This document shows, piece after piece, positions 1 to 9,216 of a DNA stretch of 64,000 nucleotides. Under the pieces are notes generated by a model. That model had not been told where the DNA came from. It saw nothing but the letters and a program-made list of their open reading frames with translations, and searched no databases. A program made the translations under genes and the position numbers. Position 1 is the first letter of the stretch. Each line of letters begins with the position of its first letter. The stretch comes from a bacterium (GTDB lineage: Bacteria > Sysuimicrobiota > Sysuimicrobiia > Sysuimicrobiales > Segetimicrobiaceae), in the NCBI GenBank assembly GCA_035308905.1, contig DATGFS010000032.1, positions 90,469-154,468 on the forward strand, in the 5' to 3' direction.

Positions 1-1
1 T

Positions 2-70
2 CCGATCCCGATGCCGATCTGCGGCTCCTGGATGGTGACGAGCCAGCACAACACCTGGATGTCGCGGTAA
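2..70 (+). CDS. 3' end of an upstream gene, unidentified
   Basis: An open frame enters from the left edge and stops at TAA (68-70), nine bases before the next GTG start. The visible C-terminal residues (about 22, ending in WMSR) match nothing I recognise. The position directly before a DppB/DppC pair makes a substrate-binding protein tail likely, as in the other transporter operons of this window, but that is inference from context. Another frame also stays open here, so the frame assignment is uncertain. Confidence 0.35.
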   Translation, partial: PIPMPICGSWMVTSQHNTWMSR

Positions 71-79
71 CCGGGTCCG

Positions 80-1021
80 GTGGCTCAGTTCGTCGCGCGG
101 CGCATCGCGTTCCTGATCCCCACGGTGCTCGGCGTCGCGTTTCTGGTGTTTCTGCTGCTGCATCTCGTGCCGGGGGATCCGGTGCGGGTGATGGCCGGCG
201 CCGACGTCTCCGAGCGCGCGGTGCAGGAGCTGCGGACCAAGCTGGGACTGAACCGCCCGCTGCTCGTCCAGTTCGGCTACTATCTGCTGGGTCTGCTGCA
301 CGGCGACATGGGCACCTCGCTGCGGTTCGACGACACCGTTACCTCGCTGGTGCTGGCGCGTTTCCCGGCGACGCTCGAGCTCGCCGCGGTGTCGCTCGCC
401 CTCTCGCTGGCGGCCGGGATCCCGCTGGGCGTCGTCGCGGCATTCCGCGTCCGCTCGGTGTGGGACGCGGCGTGCACGACGGTCTCGCTGCTCGGCGCGG
501 CCGTGCCGGTGTTCTGGCTCGGCATCCTGCTCGCGTATCTCTTCGGCGTGGTCCTGAAGTGGCTTCCCATCACGGGGCGGGGCGGCCCCTTGTGGACGGC
601 TGCCGGCTGGGCCCACATCGTGCTGCCGGCCGTGTCGCTCGCGGTGACGCAGCTCGCGTTCACGACACGGCTGGTGCGCGACCGGATGGTCGAGGTGCTT
701 GGGATGGATTACGTGCGGTCGGCGCGCGCGAAAGGGCTCAGCGAAGCGCGCGTCATCTACCACCATTCCTTGAAGAACGCGATGATCCTGATCGTCGCGA
801 ACACGGGCCTGCAACTCGGCTACCTTCTCGGCGGCTCGGTGCTGACCGAGACGGTGTTCGTGTGGCCCGGGATGGGCCGTCTGGCGGTGCAGGCGATCTC
901 CGGGCGCGACTTCCCGGTGGTACAGGGGGTCACGCTGGCGTTCGCGGCGTCGTTTGTGCTGATCAACATGGTGGTCGACATGTGCTACATGTGGCTCGAC
1001 CCACGCCTTCGCTATGCGTGA
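80..1021 (+). CDS. dppB: Dipeptide/oligopeptide ABC transporter permease, DppB family
   Basis: A 313-residue inner-membrane permease that would form the translocation channel of a peptide/nickel-type ABC importer with the DppC-like protein encoded next. The N-terminus starts with the family's usual basic residues and a first membrane helix followed by HLVPGDPV. About six hydrophobic segments follow. The coupling-loop (EAA) region MDYVRSARAKGLSEARV lies near residues 215-231, and the C-terminus ends in DPRLRYA, as is typical. GTG start at 80. It overlaps the next gene by 8 bases. No ATPase gene is nearby, so the ATP-binding subunits must be encoded elsewhere. The substrate cannot be read from sequence. 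Confidence 0.93.
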   Translation: MAQFVARRIAFLIPTVLGVAFLVFLLLHLVPGDPVRVMAGADVSERAVQELRTKLGLNRPLLVQFGYYLLGLLHGDMGTSLRFDDTVTSLVLARFPATLELAAVSLALSLAAGIPLGVVAAFRVRSVWDAACTTVSLLGAAVPVFWLGILLAYLFGVVLKWLPITGRGGPLWTAAGWAHIVLPAVSLAVTQLAFTTRLVRDRMVEVLGMDYVRSARAKGLSEARVIYHHSLKNAMILIVANTGLQLGYLLGGSVLTETVFVWPGMGRLAVQAISGRDFPVVQGVTLAFAASFVLINMVVDMCYMWLDPRLRYA

Positions 1022-1850
1022 GTTTTGGGAGCGGTTTCGAAAGAACCGCCCGGGCGTGGCCGGCCTCGTGCTCGTCGGCCTGCTCTTCGCGGTCGCGGCC
1101 GCCGCGCCGGTGCTGTCGCGCTGGAGGCCCGACGCGATGGATCTGGTGCTTCAATACCAGCCGCCGTCGTGGCACCATCTACTGGGGACGGACGAGTTTG
1201 GGCGCGACGTCCTGACCCGGATCTTCTACGGCGCGCGGGTGGTGATCGGCGTGGCGCTGCCGGCGACGGCGCTGGCCCTCGGCCTCGGCGTGACGCTGGG
1301 ACTCACGGCCGGACTCAACGGCGGGATGGTGGAGCAGGTGCTGATGCGGGTGATCGACGTGCTGCTTGCATTCCCGAGCCTCGTGCTGGCGATCGGGCTG
1401 GTCGCCGCCGCCGGGCCGAGTCTCGTCAACATCATCCTCGTGATCGGCGTGACGCGTGCGCCGACCTACGGCCGGCTGATTCACGGCATGGTGCTGAGCC
1501 TGCGGCACCTCGAGTTCGTCGACGCGGCGCGGGCCACGGGGGCAACGATGTTCCGCATCGGCGCCCGGCACATCTTGCCGAACGTCGTCAGTCCCCTGCT
1601 GGTGTACTCCAGCCTGACGGTCGGCGCGAGCATTCTCACCATTTCCGGGTTGAGCTTTCTCGGCATCGGGGTGCAGCCGCCGGCGGCCGACTGGGGCGTC
1701 ATGCTGACCCGCGGCCGCGAGTACCTCATGGTGGCGCCGTGGATTCCGTTCTTCCCGGGGCTCGCGATCTTTCTCACCGTGATGGGCTTCAATCTTCTCG
1801 GCGACGGGCTGCGCGACGCGCTCGACCCGCGCCTGAAGCTGGTGGCGTAG
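1014..1850 (+). CDS. dppC: Dipeptide/oligopeptide ABC transporter permease, DppC family
   Basis: A 278-residue partner permease of the preceding DppB-like protein. The diagnostic LLGTDEFGRDVLTRIFYGAR follows the first membrane helix. The coupling loop FVDAARATGATMFRIGARHI and the C-terminal motif GDGLRDALDPRLK are all present. ATG at 1014 lies inside the last codons of the upstream gene (8-base overlap), indicating translational coupling. It is shorter than the other DppC copies in this window because the cytosolic N-terminal extension is brief. The next gene, a ureohydrolase, begins 3 bases after the stop, so the three genes very probably share a transcript. Confidence 0.93.
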   Translation: MREFWERFRKNRPGVAGLVLVGLLFAVAAAAPVLSRWRPDAMDLVLQYQPPSWHHLLGTDEFGRDVLTRIFYGARVVIGVALPATALALGLGVTLGLTAGLNGGMVEQVLMRVIDVLLAFPSLVLAIGLVAAAGPSLVNIILVIGVTRAPTYGRLIHGMVLSLRHLEFVDAARATGATMFRIGARHILPNVVSPLLVYSSLTVGASILTISGLSFLGIGVQPPAADWGVMLTRGREYLMVAPWIPFFPGLAIFLTVMGFNLLGDGLRDALDPRLKLVA

Positions 1851-1853
1851 GCC

Positions 1854-2951
1854 GTGCGGCGAAAGAACGCGCGGCCGTCGAACCGCGCCGTCCCGGCGCC
1901 GGTTCCCGCGACGGACCGGGGACTGCGCGTGCGGCCCCACACCTTCTTCGGCTGCCCGCCGCGGGACGGCGCGGGCCCGCGCACCGACGTCGCCTTTCTC
2001 GGCGCGCCGTTTGACCTCGGCACGACGCTGCGGCCGGGCGCCCGCTTCGGGCCGGACGCGGTGCGCGCGGCGTCGGCGTGGTGGCAGTACGCGCGCGACG
2101 CGGACGCGCGCGCGGGCTCAGACGGCGCCGCGGCGGCCGGCCCCGACACACCTGCCGCGGAAGGGTGGTACGATCTCGACGCCGGGCGCTGGATCCTCCG
2201 CGGCGTTTCAATGGCCGACTGGGGCGACGTCCGGATCACACCGACCGACCTCCACGTCAACCTCGACCGCATCACGGCGGGCGTCCGCGCCGTGCTCGAG
2301 GCGGGCAGCCTGCCGGTCCTGGTCGGCGGGGACCACGCGGTCACCTATCCCGCGATCCGCGCCTTCGCCGGCCGCGGGCCGCTGCACATCGTGCAGTTCG
2401 ACAGCCACCAGGACTTCAACGACGAACGCCACGGGGTGCGCTTCGGCCACGGGAACGTGACGCGCCGCGCCTCGGAGCTGCCGTTCGTCACGGGGGTGTC
2501 CCAGATCGGCCTCAGGAGCCTCCAGAAGTACACCGATACGCTGGACGCCGGCCGGCGGTACGGCATCCGCACGGTGAGCGCGTCCGAGCTGCGTCGGGGC
2601 GGACCGCGCGTCGCGGCGGCCGCGGTGCCGGCGGGCGCGCGCTGCTACCTCACGCTCGACATCGATGGGCTCGACATCGCCGCCGCCCCGGGCACCGGCA
2701 CCCCGGAACCCGGCGGGCTCACGTTCCCTGAGATGCGCGACGCCGTGCGCGCGATCGCGGCGCGCTGCCGCGTCGTGGGCCTGGACCTGGTGGAGGTGTC
2801 GCCCCCGTATGATTGGGCGGAGGTCACGTCGCGGACGGCGGCGCGTCTTTTGCTCGACACGCTCGCCGCGATCTTCGACGGAGCGGCCGCTACGTCACAG
2901 ACCGCAGCCGCGGGTCGAAGGCGTCCCGGACCGCGTTCCCGAGGAGGTTGA
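1854..2951 (+). CDS. Agmatinase/arginase-family ureohydrolase
   Basis: A 365-residue member of the binuclear manganese ureohydrolase fold, which releases urea (or a related product) from guanidino compounds. Visible motifs are GGDHAVTYP (first metal-ligand region, about residue 143), DSHQDF where most relatives have DAHxD, and LDIDGLD where SxDxDxxDP is usual, followed by GTGTPEPGGLT typical of agmatinase-like enzymes. GTG start, 3 bases after dppC. The operon setting suggests the transported substrate carries a guanidino group. The C-terminal tail is Arg/Pro rich, overlaps the convergent DppC gene by 62 bases, and is probably not part of the fold. Agmatinase, guanidinobutyrase and formimidoylglutamase-like roles cannot be told apart by eye. 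Confidence 0.85.
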   Translation: MRRKNARPSNRAVPAPVPATDRGLRVRPHTFFGCPPRDGAGPRTDVAFLGAPFDLGTTLRPGARFGPDAVRAASAWWQYARDADARAGSDGAAAAGPDTPAAEGWYDLDAGRWILRGVSMADWGDVRITPTDLHVNLDRITAGVRAVLEAGSLPVLVGGDHAVTYPAIRAFAGRGPLHIVQFDSHQDFNDERHGVRFGHGNVTRRASELPFVTGVSQIGLRSLQKYTDTLDAGRRYGIRTVSASELRRGGPRVAAAAVPAGARCYLTLDIDGLDIAAAPGTGTPEPGGLTFPEMRDAVRAIAARCRVVGLDLVEVSPPYDWAEVTSRTAARLLLDTLAAIFDGAAATSQTAAAGRRRPGPRSRGG

Positions 2952-3786
2952 AGCCGAGCACCGCGAGGAAGATCGCCAGCCCCGGAAACGTCGGGTACCA
3001 CCACGCGTCGACCATGTAGCTGCGGGCCTGGGCGATGATCGCGCCCCACTCCGGCGTGGGCGGCTGGGCACCCAGCCCGATGAAGCTGAGGCTCGCGCTC
3101 GCCAGGATGGCGAACCCGATGTCGATCGACGCCTGGATCACGACCGTGGTGCCGACGTTCGGCAGCAGGTGCATCAGTAAGATGCGCGGCCGCCCCGCCC
3201 CGAGTGAGACCGCGGCGAGGACGTACTCCTGCTCCCGCAGCGAGAGGAGCTGGCCGCGGACGAGCCGCGTGTACCAGGGCCACCACGAGAGCGCGATCGC
3301 GACCACGCTGTTCGACAGGCCCGGACCGAGCGTGGCCGCGATGGCGATCGCCAGCACGAGGCGCGGGAACGCGAGAAAGACGTCGGTCGTGCGCATGATC
3401 ACTTCGTCCATCCACCCGCCCCAGTAGCCGGCGATCAGGCCGAGCCCGACGCCGAGCACCATCGCCAGAACGAGCACGACCACCCCGACCAAGAGCGAGA
3501 TGCGGGCGCCCGTGAGCACGCGGCTCAGCAGGTCGCGGCCGAGGTCGTCCGTGCCGAGCCAGTGGACCGGCGACGGCGGTCGCAGCTTGTCGGCGGCGGA
3601 GATGTGAAACGGATCGTACGGCGCGGCGGCCGGGCCGGCGAGCGCGACGACCACCAGCAGCCCCACGATCGCGATGCCGATCCACGCCGAGGGGATGCGG
3701 GCGAGCAGCCGGAACGAGCGCTGCAGGTAGCTCGTGCCGCGGCGCGGCGCCCGGCTAGTAGCGGATACGCGGGTCGATGACAGCAT
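2890..3786 (-). CDS. dppC: Dipeptide/oligopeptide ABC transporter permease, DppC family
   Basis: A 298-residue permease, third gene of a leftward operon (binding protein, DppB, DppC). It carries the family signature HWLGTDDLGRDLLSRVLTGAR, the coupling-loop segment EYVLAAVSLGAGRPRILL and the C-terminal GNAVRDAFDPRLR. About six membrane spans. Its start lies inside the 3' end of the upstream DppB gene (32-base overlap). Its 3' end overlaps the ureohydrolase gene coming the other way by 62 bases, so the two transcripts are antisense over that stretch. No ATPase is encoded with it. Confidence 0.93.
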   Translation of the reverse strand: MLSSTRVSATSRAPRRGTSYLQRSFRLLARIPSAWIGIAIVGLLVVVALAGPAAAPYDPFHISAADKLRPPSPVHWLGTDDLGRDLLSRVLTGARISLLVGVVVLVLAMVLGVGLGLIAGYWGGWMDEVIMRTTDVFLAFPRLVLAIAIAATLGPGLSNSVVAIALSWWPWYTRLVRGQLLSLREQEYVLAAVSLGAGRPRILLMHLLPNVGTTVVIQASIDIGFAILASASLSFIGLGAQPPTPEWGAIIAQARSYMVDAWWYPTFPGLAIFLAVLGFNLLGNAVRDAFDPRLRSVT

Positions 3787-4759
3787 ACAAGAGGTCGACG
3801 CCGAGGTTGACCAGGACGAAGGTGAGGGTCAGCAGCAGCGACGTGCCCATGATCGCGGAGTAGTCGAACGCCGTGATCGCGTTGACGCTGTAGAGGCCGA
3901 CGCCCGGCCAGTTGAAGATCAACTCGACCAGGAAGACGCCGCCGAGCAGGCCGCTCGTGTACAGCCCGAGCACGGTCACGACCGGGATCAGCGCGTTGCG
4001 CAGGCCGTGGTGGACGAACACGCGCGACGACACGAGGCCCTTCGCCCAGGCGGTCCGGATGTAGTCCTGCGACAGCGCCTCGAGCATCGTGGAGCGGGTG
4101 ATGCGAACCGTCGGGGCGAGTGAGGTGAGGGCGAGCGTCAGGCTCGGCAGCACGAGATGGCTCACCGCGCTCCCAAAGTCACCGAGGTTGCCGGCCAGCA
4201 GGCTGTCGACCACGTACAGGCCGGTGACGTGCGGTGGAGGCATCGCGGTGATGGCGAGCCGCCCGGAGAGCGGAAACCAGCCGAGGCTTCGCACGAAAAT
4301 GAGCTGCAGCAGGATGCCGAAGAAGAAGATCGGAAACGACAGGCCGCTCACACTGAGCACCTGCGCGGCGAGATCGATCGGGCTGCCGGCGCGGACCGCG
4401 GAGAGGATGCCGAGCGGCACGCCGAGCACCACGGTGAGGAGCATCGCGGCCGCGGTGAGCTCGATTGTGGCCGGGAAATACTGCAGCAGATCGCCCAGCA
4501 CCGGCGCGTTGGTCAACATCGAGACGCCGAGATTGCCGCGGGCGAGTTTGCCGACGTAGACCAGGTACTGCTCGGGCAGCGGCCGGTCCAATCCGAACGC
4601 GTGGCGCACGGCCGCCACCTGGTCGGGGCCCGCGTGCTCGCCGGCGATCAGCTTGGCGGGATCGGCCGGGATCAGATGCGTCAGCACGAAAAGGAGAAGG
4701 CTCACCCCGATCAGCAAGGGCGGGATCAGGGCGAGCCTTCTCAGCGCGTAGGCGGCCAC
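3755..4759 (-). CDS. dppB: Dipeptide/oligopeptide ABC transporter permease, DppB family
   Basis: A 334-residue permease with the DppB layout: a short basic N-terminus, a first helix followed by HLIPADPAKLIAGEHAG, a long periplasmic segment, then five further hydrophobic stretches. The coupling loop SQDYIRTAWAKGLVSSRVF and the terminal DPRIRY are present. It is read leftwards 30 bases after the binding-protein gene and overlaps the DppC gene, forming a three-gene peptide uptake operon with its own binding protein. Confidence 0.93.
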   Translation of the reverse strand: MAAYALRRLALIPPLLIGVSLLLFVLTHLIPADPAKLIAGEHAGPDQVAAVRHAFGLDRPLPEQYLVYVGKLARGNLGVSMLTNAPVLGDLLQYFPATIELTAAAMLLTVVLGVPLGILSAVRAGSPIDLAAQVLSVSGLSFPIFFFGILLQLIFVRSLGWFPLSGRLAITAMPPPHVTGLYVVDSLLAGNLGDFGSAVSHLVLPSLTLALTSLAPTVRITRSTMLEALSQDYIRTAWAKGLVSSRVFVHHGLRNALIPVVTVLGLYTSGLLGGVFLVELIFNWPGVGLYSVNAITAFDYSAIMGTSLLLTLTFVLVNLGVDLLYAVIDPRIRY

Positions 4760-4789
4760 TCCCCCTCCGGGGGGACTACGGCGAACGGT

Positions 4790-6424
4790 CTACGTCTTCG
4801 AGATCCCGTACACGTCGAACGTGTTGCCGAGCCACGGGTTGTAGCTGTAGCCTTCGACGTTGGCCCGCATCGGCACGCGGTTGATGAGGGTGCCGATGAA
4901 GACCGCCGCGGCCTCCTGGACGACGATCTTCTGCGCGTCGCGGAACAGGGCGTTGCGCTTGCCCTGGTCCGTGATCTGGTTGGCCTGCTTCATCAGCGAT
5001 TCGACCTTGTCGTTGGCGTAGAAGCTGAAGTTCCATCCCGCGGTGCCCCATCCGTCGCGGCCGAAGGTGGCGTCGAGCATCGCGGACGGGTCGGCGTAGT
5101 CGGGATAGTTCCGCACCGGCAGCAGGTCGGGCGCCGTCTCCGGCTTCCCGGCCTTGTCCAGCAGCACCGACGACGTCATCGACTGGATGGTCACGTTGAT
5201 GTTGAGGGTTTTGAGCTGGTTCTGGAGAATCTCCGCCGCCTTCTGGAACGTCGGATCGCCCTGGAAGAGGAACAGGCTCAGCGTAAAGCCGCCGTTCGGA
5301 TGGCTCGACTCGCTCAGCAGCTGTTTGGCCTTCGCCATGTCGAACTTGTACGGCTTGTCGGACGGCGAGAGATGCGAGGGGTCGCTCTGCGGGAGCGGCC
5401 CGTACAGCGGCGCCAGGTTCCCGTTGAAGATCAGGCTCTTCGCGCTCTCATAGTCGAACGCGTAGGAGAGCGCCTGCCGGACCTTCACGTCGTTGAGCGG
5501 CGCGCGCTGGCAGTGCATCGCGATGTAGAAGATGCGCTGCGTCGGGAACGAGGCCACCTTGATGCCGGATTCCTTGGCGAGCGCGTCGATGATGTCGGGC
5601 GCCACAACCGTGAGGATGTCCGCGTCGCTCCGCTCGAGCATCAGCCGCTGAGTCGACGCTTCGGGCGTGATCTTGAAGATGACCGTCCTGACGTGGTTGC
5701 CCGACCATCCGCCCCAGTAGTCGGGGAACGCCGACAGCACCACCTGGCCGGCGCCTTTGTCGTAGCTCGCGATCCGGTACGGGCCCGTGCCGGCTTCGTT
5801 CGCGGCGAACCAGCCCTGGCCCATGTCCGTGCCGGAGGCGTGGCCGCCGACCGCGGTAGGGCTGACCATGAGGGCGCCCGACACCGCCGCGAGCTTCGCG
5901 AGAAACGCGGCGTCCGGACCGGTCAGGTTGAACCGGACCGTCAGCGGATCCGGCGTGTCGATCGTATCCACCGTGCCTTTGTACGCGTAGCCCATGCCGC
6001 GGTTGATCTTGATGAGCCGCTCGACCGTGCTTTTGACCGCGGCCGACGTGAACGGGGTGCCGTCGTGGAACTTGACTCCGGACCGGAGCTTGAAGGTCCA
6101 GTGCTTCGCGTCGGGCGTGCTCTGCCACGACGTCGCGAGCCTGGGTACGACCTGGGCCGTCCCGCCCTTCAGCGTTACCAGGCTCTCATAGACGCCGCGC
6201 GTGATGCGAACGGTATTGTCATACACGATCTGCGGATCGAACGTCTGCACGGACGTGTCCTGAGCGACGACCAGGGTCTGGGGTCCCACGCCGGCCGCGG
6301 CGGCGCGAGCGGGCCGGAGCAGGTCCTGGACGCCCGCGGCGCCCGTGCCGACGGCGGCGGCGCCGAGCCCGGCCTGCAAGAGTTTTCGGCGGGTTAGTAC
6401 AGACCGCGAGCCGGATTGCCTCAT
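4790..6424 (-). CDS. Peptide ABC transporter substrate-binding protein (SBP family 5), Tat-exported
   Basis: A 544-residue extracytoplasmic binding protein that would deliver peptides or similar ligands to the DppB/DppC pair encoded just downstream. The N-terminus has a twin-arginine signal (TRRKLLQ, residues about 10-16, then a hydrophobic stretch ending in an Ala-rich cleavage region), so it is exported folded. Family 5 features include the LATSWQSTPDAKHWTFKLR and GVKFHDGTPFT segments. The ATG at 6424 is preferred over an upstream in-frame start because it follows a clear AAGGAGG ribosome site and leads directly into the Tat signal. It is divergent from another family-5 binding protein across a 188-base gap that must hold both promoters. 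Confidence 0.92.
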   Translation of the reverse strand: MRQSGSRSVLTRRKLLQAGLGAAAVGTGAAGVQDLLRPARAAAAGVGPQTLVVAQDTSVQTFDPQIVYDNTVRITRGVYESLVTLKGGTAQVVPRLATSWQSTPDAKHWTFKLRSGVKFHDGTPFTSAAVKSTVERLIKINRGMGYAYKGTVDTIDTPDPLTVRFNLTGPDAAFLAKLAAVSGALMVSPTAVGGHASGTDMGQGWFAANEAGTGPYRIASYDKGAGQVVLSAFPDYWGGWSGNHVRTVIFKITPEASTQRLMLERSDADILTVVAPDIIDALAKESGIKVASFPTQRIFYIAMHCQRAPLNDVKVRQALSYAFDYESAKSLIFNGNLAPLYGPLPQSDPSHLSPSDKPYKFDMAKAKQLLSESSHPNGGFTLSLFLFQGDPTFQKAAEILQNQLKTLNINVTIQSMTSSVLLDKAGKPETAPDLLPVRNYPDYADPSAMLDATFGRDGWGTAGWNFSFYANDKVESLMKQANQITDQGKRNALFRDAQKIVVQEAAAVFIGTLINRVPMRANVEGYSYNPWLGNTFDVYGISKT

Positions 6425-6612
6425 GCGTTCTGCCTCCTTGTGCGTTTCTCGTGGTTCGCCGAACGGCGGTGACGGTCTTGTAACGAGGATGCGTGCCGGG
6501 GGGTTCGGATGGGAGGCCGCCAAGTCCTCTGTGCGGCGCGAAGGGAGGCGGGCGGCGCGTACCGAATCTGCTCATCCCTGTTCTTACCGGCCGTTCCTCA
6601 GGAGGTCCGTCC

Positions 6613-8250
6613 ATGAAGGCAAGCGACAGGTCCGAGGATCGACGGCACACCGCGATGCGCGTCGGCCGCCGGGAGCTGCTCCGCCTGGCCGCCCTCGCGG
6701 GCGTGGGAAGCGGTCTCGCCGGCGCGTTCGACCCGTTCCCCGCGGCCGCGGCGGCCGCGCGCGGCGGGGTCTGGCGGATGGCCATTCCGGGGAATCCGAC
6801 GGCGTACCCAATCACGATTCCCGGCAAACTCGTCGACATTCTCGTCGACAAGACGTTGTTCAGCACGCTCGTCAAGTACGAGCTGCGGGGCGGCGCGATC
6901 GTGGTCGTGCCGGACCTCGCCGAGTCGTGGAGCGCCAACGCCACCCTCACCGAGTTCACGTTCCGGCTGCGGAAGGGCGCCAAGTGGCACGACGGCCGGC
7001 CCGTCACCGCGGACGACGTGAAGTTCTCGATCGACGCGCAGCTCAACCCCAAGGTGAACGCCGGCATGGCCGGCGTGGTCTCCGCGATCTCTCAGGTCAC
7101 GGCCGTCGACCCCGCGACCGTGCGGATGACGCTCAAGGCGCCGTACGCGTCGCTGCCGGTGATGCTCGGCTACAACATCGCGATCGTTCCGAAGCATCTG
7201 CTGGAGGGGCAGGATCTCAACCAGCCGGTGGCGTTCATCCAGCATCCGATCGGCAGCGGGCCGTTCAAGTTCAAGGCGTTCGCGCAGGACAGCCATCTCG
7301 AGGTGGAGGCGAACAAGGACTACTACGGCGGGGCGCCGCTCCTCGACGGCATCGTCTTCAAGGTGATCCCGGACGGCAACGCGCGGCTCGCGCAGCTCAA
7401 GTCCGGCGACATCGACTTCACGGTGATCGATCCGCCGCAGCTCGCCGCGGTGCAGGGCGTGCCGAACCTCCAGGTCCGGCGGGCCCCTCAGGTCAACTAC
7501 TATTTCTTCGCGATCAACCACCAGCAGCCGAAGTTCGCCGATGCGCGCGTCCGCCAGGCCCTCTCGTACGCGATCGACAAGCAGGCGATCGTGAAGAACA
7601 TCCTGAAGGGCGACGGCCGCGTGGCCACGGGCCCGATCAACCCGCTGCTCGGCCCCTACTACAACGCCAAGGTCGAGGCATATCCCTACAGCCTCGAAAA
7701 AGCGCAGGGACTGATGGCCGAGGCCGGCTGGAAGAAGGGCCCGGACGGCGTGCTGGCCAACGCGAAGGGCGAGAAGTTCACCCTGCTCTTCAACGGGCCG
7801 AAGGGCTATCCGGTGATGGAACAGGTGATCACGTACGCGCAGCAGCAGTATCAGAAGCTGGGCGCCGACGTCACGCTGGATATCGTGGACTGGCCCGTCC
7901 ACCTCCAGAAGTACCACGACCGCGCGTACGACCTGCTGATGGAGTGGTGGATCACGCCGCCGAACGCCGACCTGTACGACCACTACTACAGCCAGTCGTC
8001 CAACAACTGGTGGTCGTACAACAATTCGGCGCTGGACAAGATGCTGATCGCGGCGCGCACCGAGCCCGACGAAAAGAAGCGGATCGCGATGTACCACGAC
8101 ATCCAGGCCGCGATCGCCAAGGACGTGCCGGTGATCTACCTGTACTATCCGCCGGAGCTGCAGGCGATGAGCACGCGGACCCAGGGCCTGCCCCTCATCG
8201 GGTATCGCGACGCGCTGACGTGGATGACCAAAGTGTGGGTCCGCTCCTGA
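6613..8250 (+). CDS. Peptide ABC transporter substrate-binding protein (SBP family 5), Tat-exported
   Basis: A 545-residue family-5 binding protein heading a rightward operon with DppB, DppC and an M28-like peptidase. GRRELLRLAALAG within the first 30 residues is a twin-arginine signal. KGAKWHDGRPVTADDVKFS is the usual family-5 hallmark, and VRQALSYAIDKQAIV is the mid-domain signature. ATG 6613 has an AGGAGG site eight bases upstream. An internal ATG at 6655, just before the Tat motif, is possible. The downstream peptidase-like gene suggests peptides or amidated amino-acid derivatives as ligand. This is inferred from gene order only. Confidence 0.92.
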   Translation: MKASDRSEDRRHTAMRVGRRELLRLAALAGVGSGLAGAFDPFPAAAAAARGGVWRMAIPGNPTAYPITIPGKLVDILVDKTLFSTLVKYELRGGAIVVVPDLAESWSANATLTEFTFRLRKGAKWHDGRPVTADDVKFSIDAQLNPKVNAGMAGVVSAISQVTAVDPATVRMTLKAPYASLPVMLGYNIAIVPKHLLEGQDLNQPVAFIQHPIGSGPFKFKAFAQDSHLEVEANKDYYGGAPLLDGIVFKVIPDGNARLAQLKSGDIDFTVIDPPQLAAVQGVPNLQVRRAPQVNYYFFAINHQQPKFADARVRQALSYAIDKQAIVKNILKGDGRVATGPINPLLGPYYNAKVEAYPYSLEKAQGLMAEAGWKKGPDGVLANAKGEKFTLLFNGPKGYPVMEQVITYAQQQYQKLGADVTLDIVDWPVHLQKYHDRAYDLLMEWWITPPNADLYDHYYSQSSNNWWSYNNSALDKMLIAARTEPDEKKRIAMYHDIQAAIAKDVPVIYLYYPPELQAMSTRTQGLPLIGYRDALTWMTKVWVRS

Positions 8251-8266
8251 GCGCCTAAGCCGTTTG

Positions 8267-9214
8267 ATGGCCGGATACGTGCTGCGCCGGCTGGCGCAGG
8301 CCGCCGTGCTGCTGTGGATCGTGAGCGTCGTCACCTTCGTGCTGATCCACACCGCGCCCGGCGGGCCGGCCATGTTACAGAATCCCGACCTCGGCCGGGA
8401 CCAGATCGCGCGGTTCCGCGCCAACCTCGGGCTCGACGACCCGCTGCCGGTGCAGTACCTGCGCTGGCTGCGCGCGGCGGCGCGGGGCGACTTCGGGCGC
8501 AGCTACAACACGGTGGAGCCCGTGCTGCGCCTCGTCGGCACGCGCCTGCCGAACACGCTGCTGCTGACCGGACTGGCGCTCGGTCTCGCGATCGCGCTTG
8601 CGATCCCGCTCGGCGTGCTCAGCGCGACCCACCGCAACACGGCGATCGACCGGGCGATCGCCGGCGTGAGCTTCCTCGGCATCTCCACGCCGGTCTTCTG
8701 GCTCGGCATCGTCCTGATCGTCGTTTTCTCCGTGCAGCTCAAGGCCCTCCCGGCCGGCGGCATGTATCAGATCGGCGCCGGGTTCTCCGTTGCCGACCGG
8801 CTGCGGCACCTGGCGATGCCGGTGTTCGTGCTGACGATCGCCAACCTCGCCGAGGTCACGCGCTACACGCGCTCGGCGATGATCGGGGCGCTGGGCGAGG
8901 ACTACGTCCGGACCGCGCACGCGAAGGGCATGCCCGCCGCAACCGTGCTGTTCCGCCACGCGCTGCGCAACGCGCTCATCCCCGTGATCACGATCGTCGG
9001 CGTGTACCTGCCGCGGGCGGTGAGCGCGACGGCGATCACGGAGACGGTGTTCTCGTGGCCCGGCATGGGGCAGCTCGCGGTGCAGTCGGCCGCGACGCGC
9101 GACTACCCGGTGGTGCTCGGTGCGACGCTGGCCGTCGCGGTGTTCGCGGTGGGAAGCAGCCTTCTGACCGACCTCGCGTACGGCTACGCCGATCCGCGCA
9201 TCCGGCTGGGGTAG
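8267..9214 (+). CDS. dppB: Dipeptide/oligopeptide ABC transporter permease, DppB family
   Basis: A 315-residue channel subunit beginning MAGYVLRRLAQAAVLLW, with HTAPGGPAM after the first helix and the coupling loop GEDYVRTAHAKGMPAATVLF. It ends DPRIRLG. A TTG directly precedes the ATG at 8267. The ATG is chosen as the ordinary start. The gene begins 16 bases after the binding-protein gene and ends 2 bases before the DppC gene. About six membrane helices are visible. Confidence 0.93.
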   Translation: MAGYVLRRLAQAAVLLWIVSVVTFVLIHTAPGGPAMLQNPDLGRDQIARFRANLGLDDPLPVQYLRWLRAAARGDFGRSYNTVEPVLRLVGTRLPNTLLLTGLALGLAIALAIPLGVLSATHRNTAIDRAIAGVSFLGISTPVFWLGIVLIVVFSVQLKALPAGGMYQIGAGFSVADRLRHLAMPVFVLTIANLAEVTRYTRSAMIGALGEDYVRTAHAKGMPAATVLFRHALRNALIPVITIVGVYLPRAVSATAITETVFSWPGMGQLAVQSAATRDYPVVLGATLAVAVFAVGSSLLTDLAYGYADPRIRLG

Positions 9215-9216
9215 TG

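Noticed and set aside
4157..6397. 746-codon plus-strand frame
   Set aside because: It is antisense to the DppB and family-5 binding-protein genes and consists of charged low-complexity sequence.
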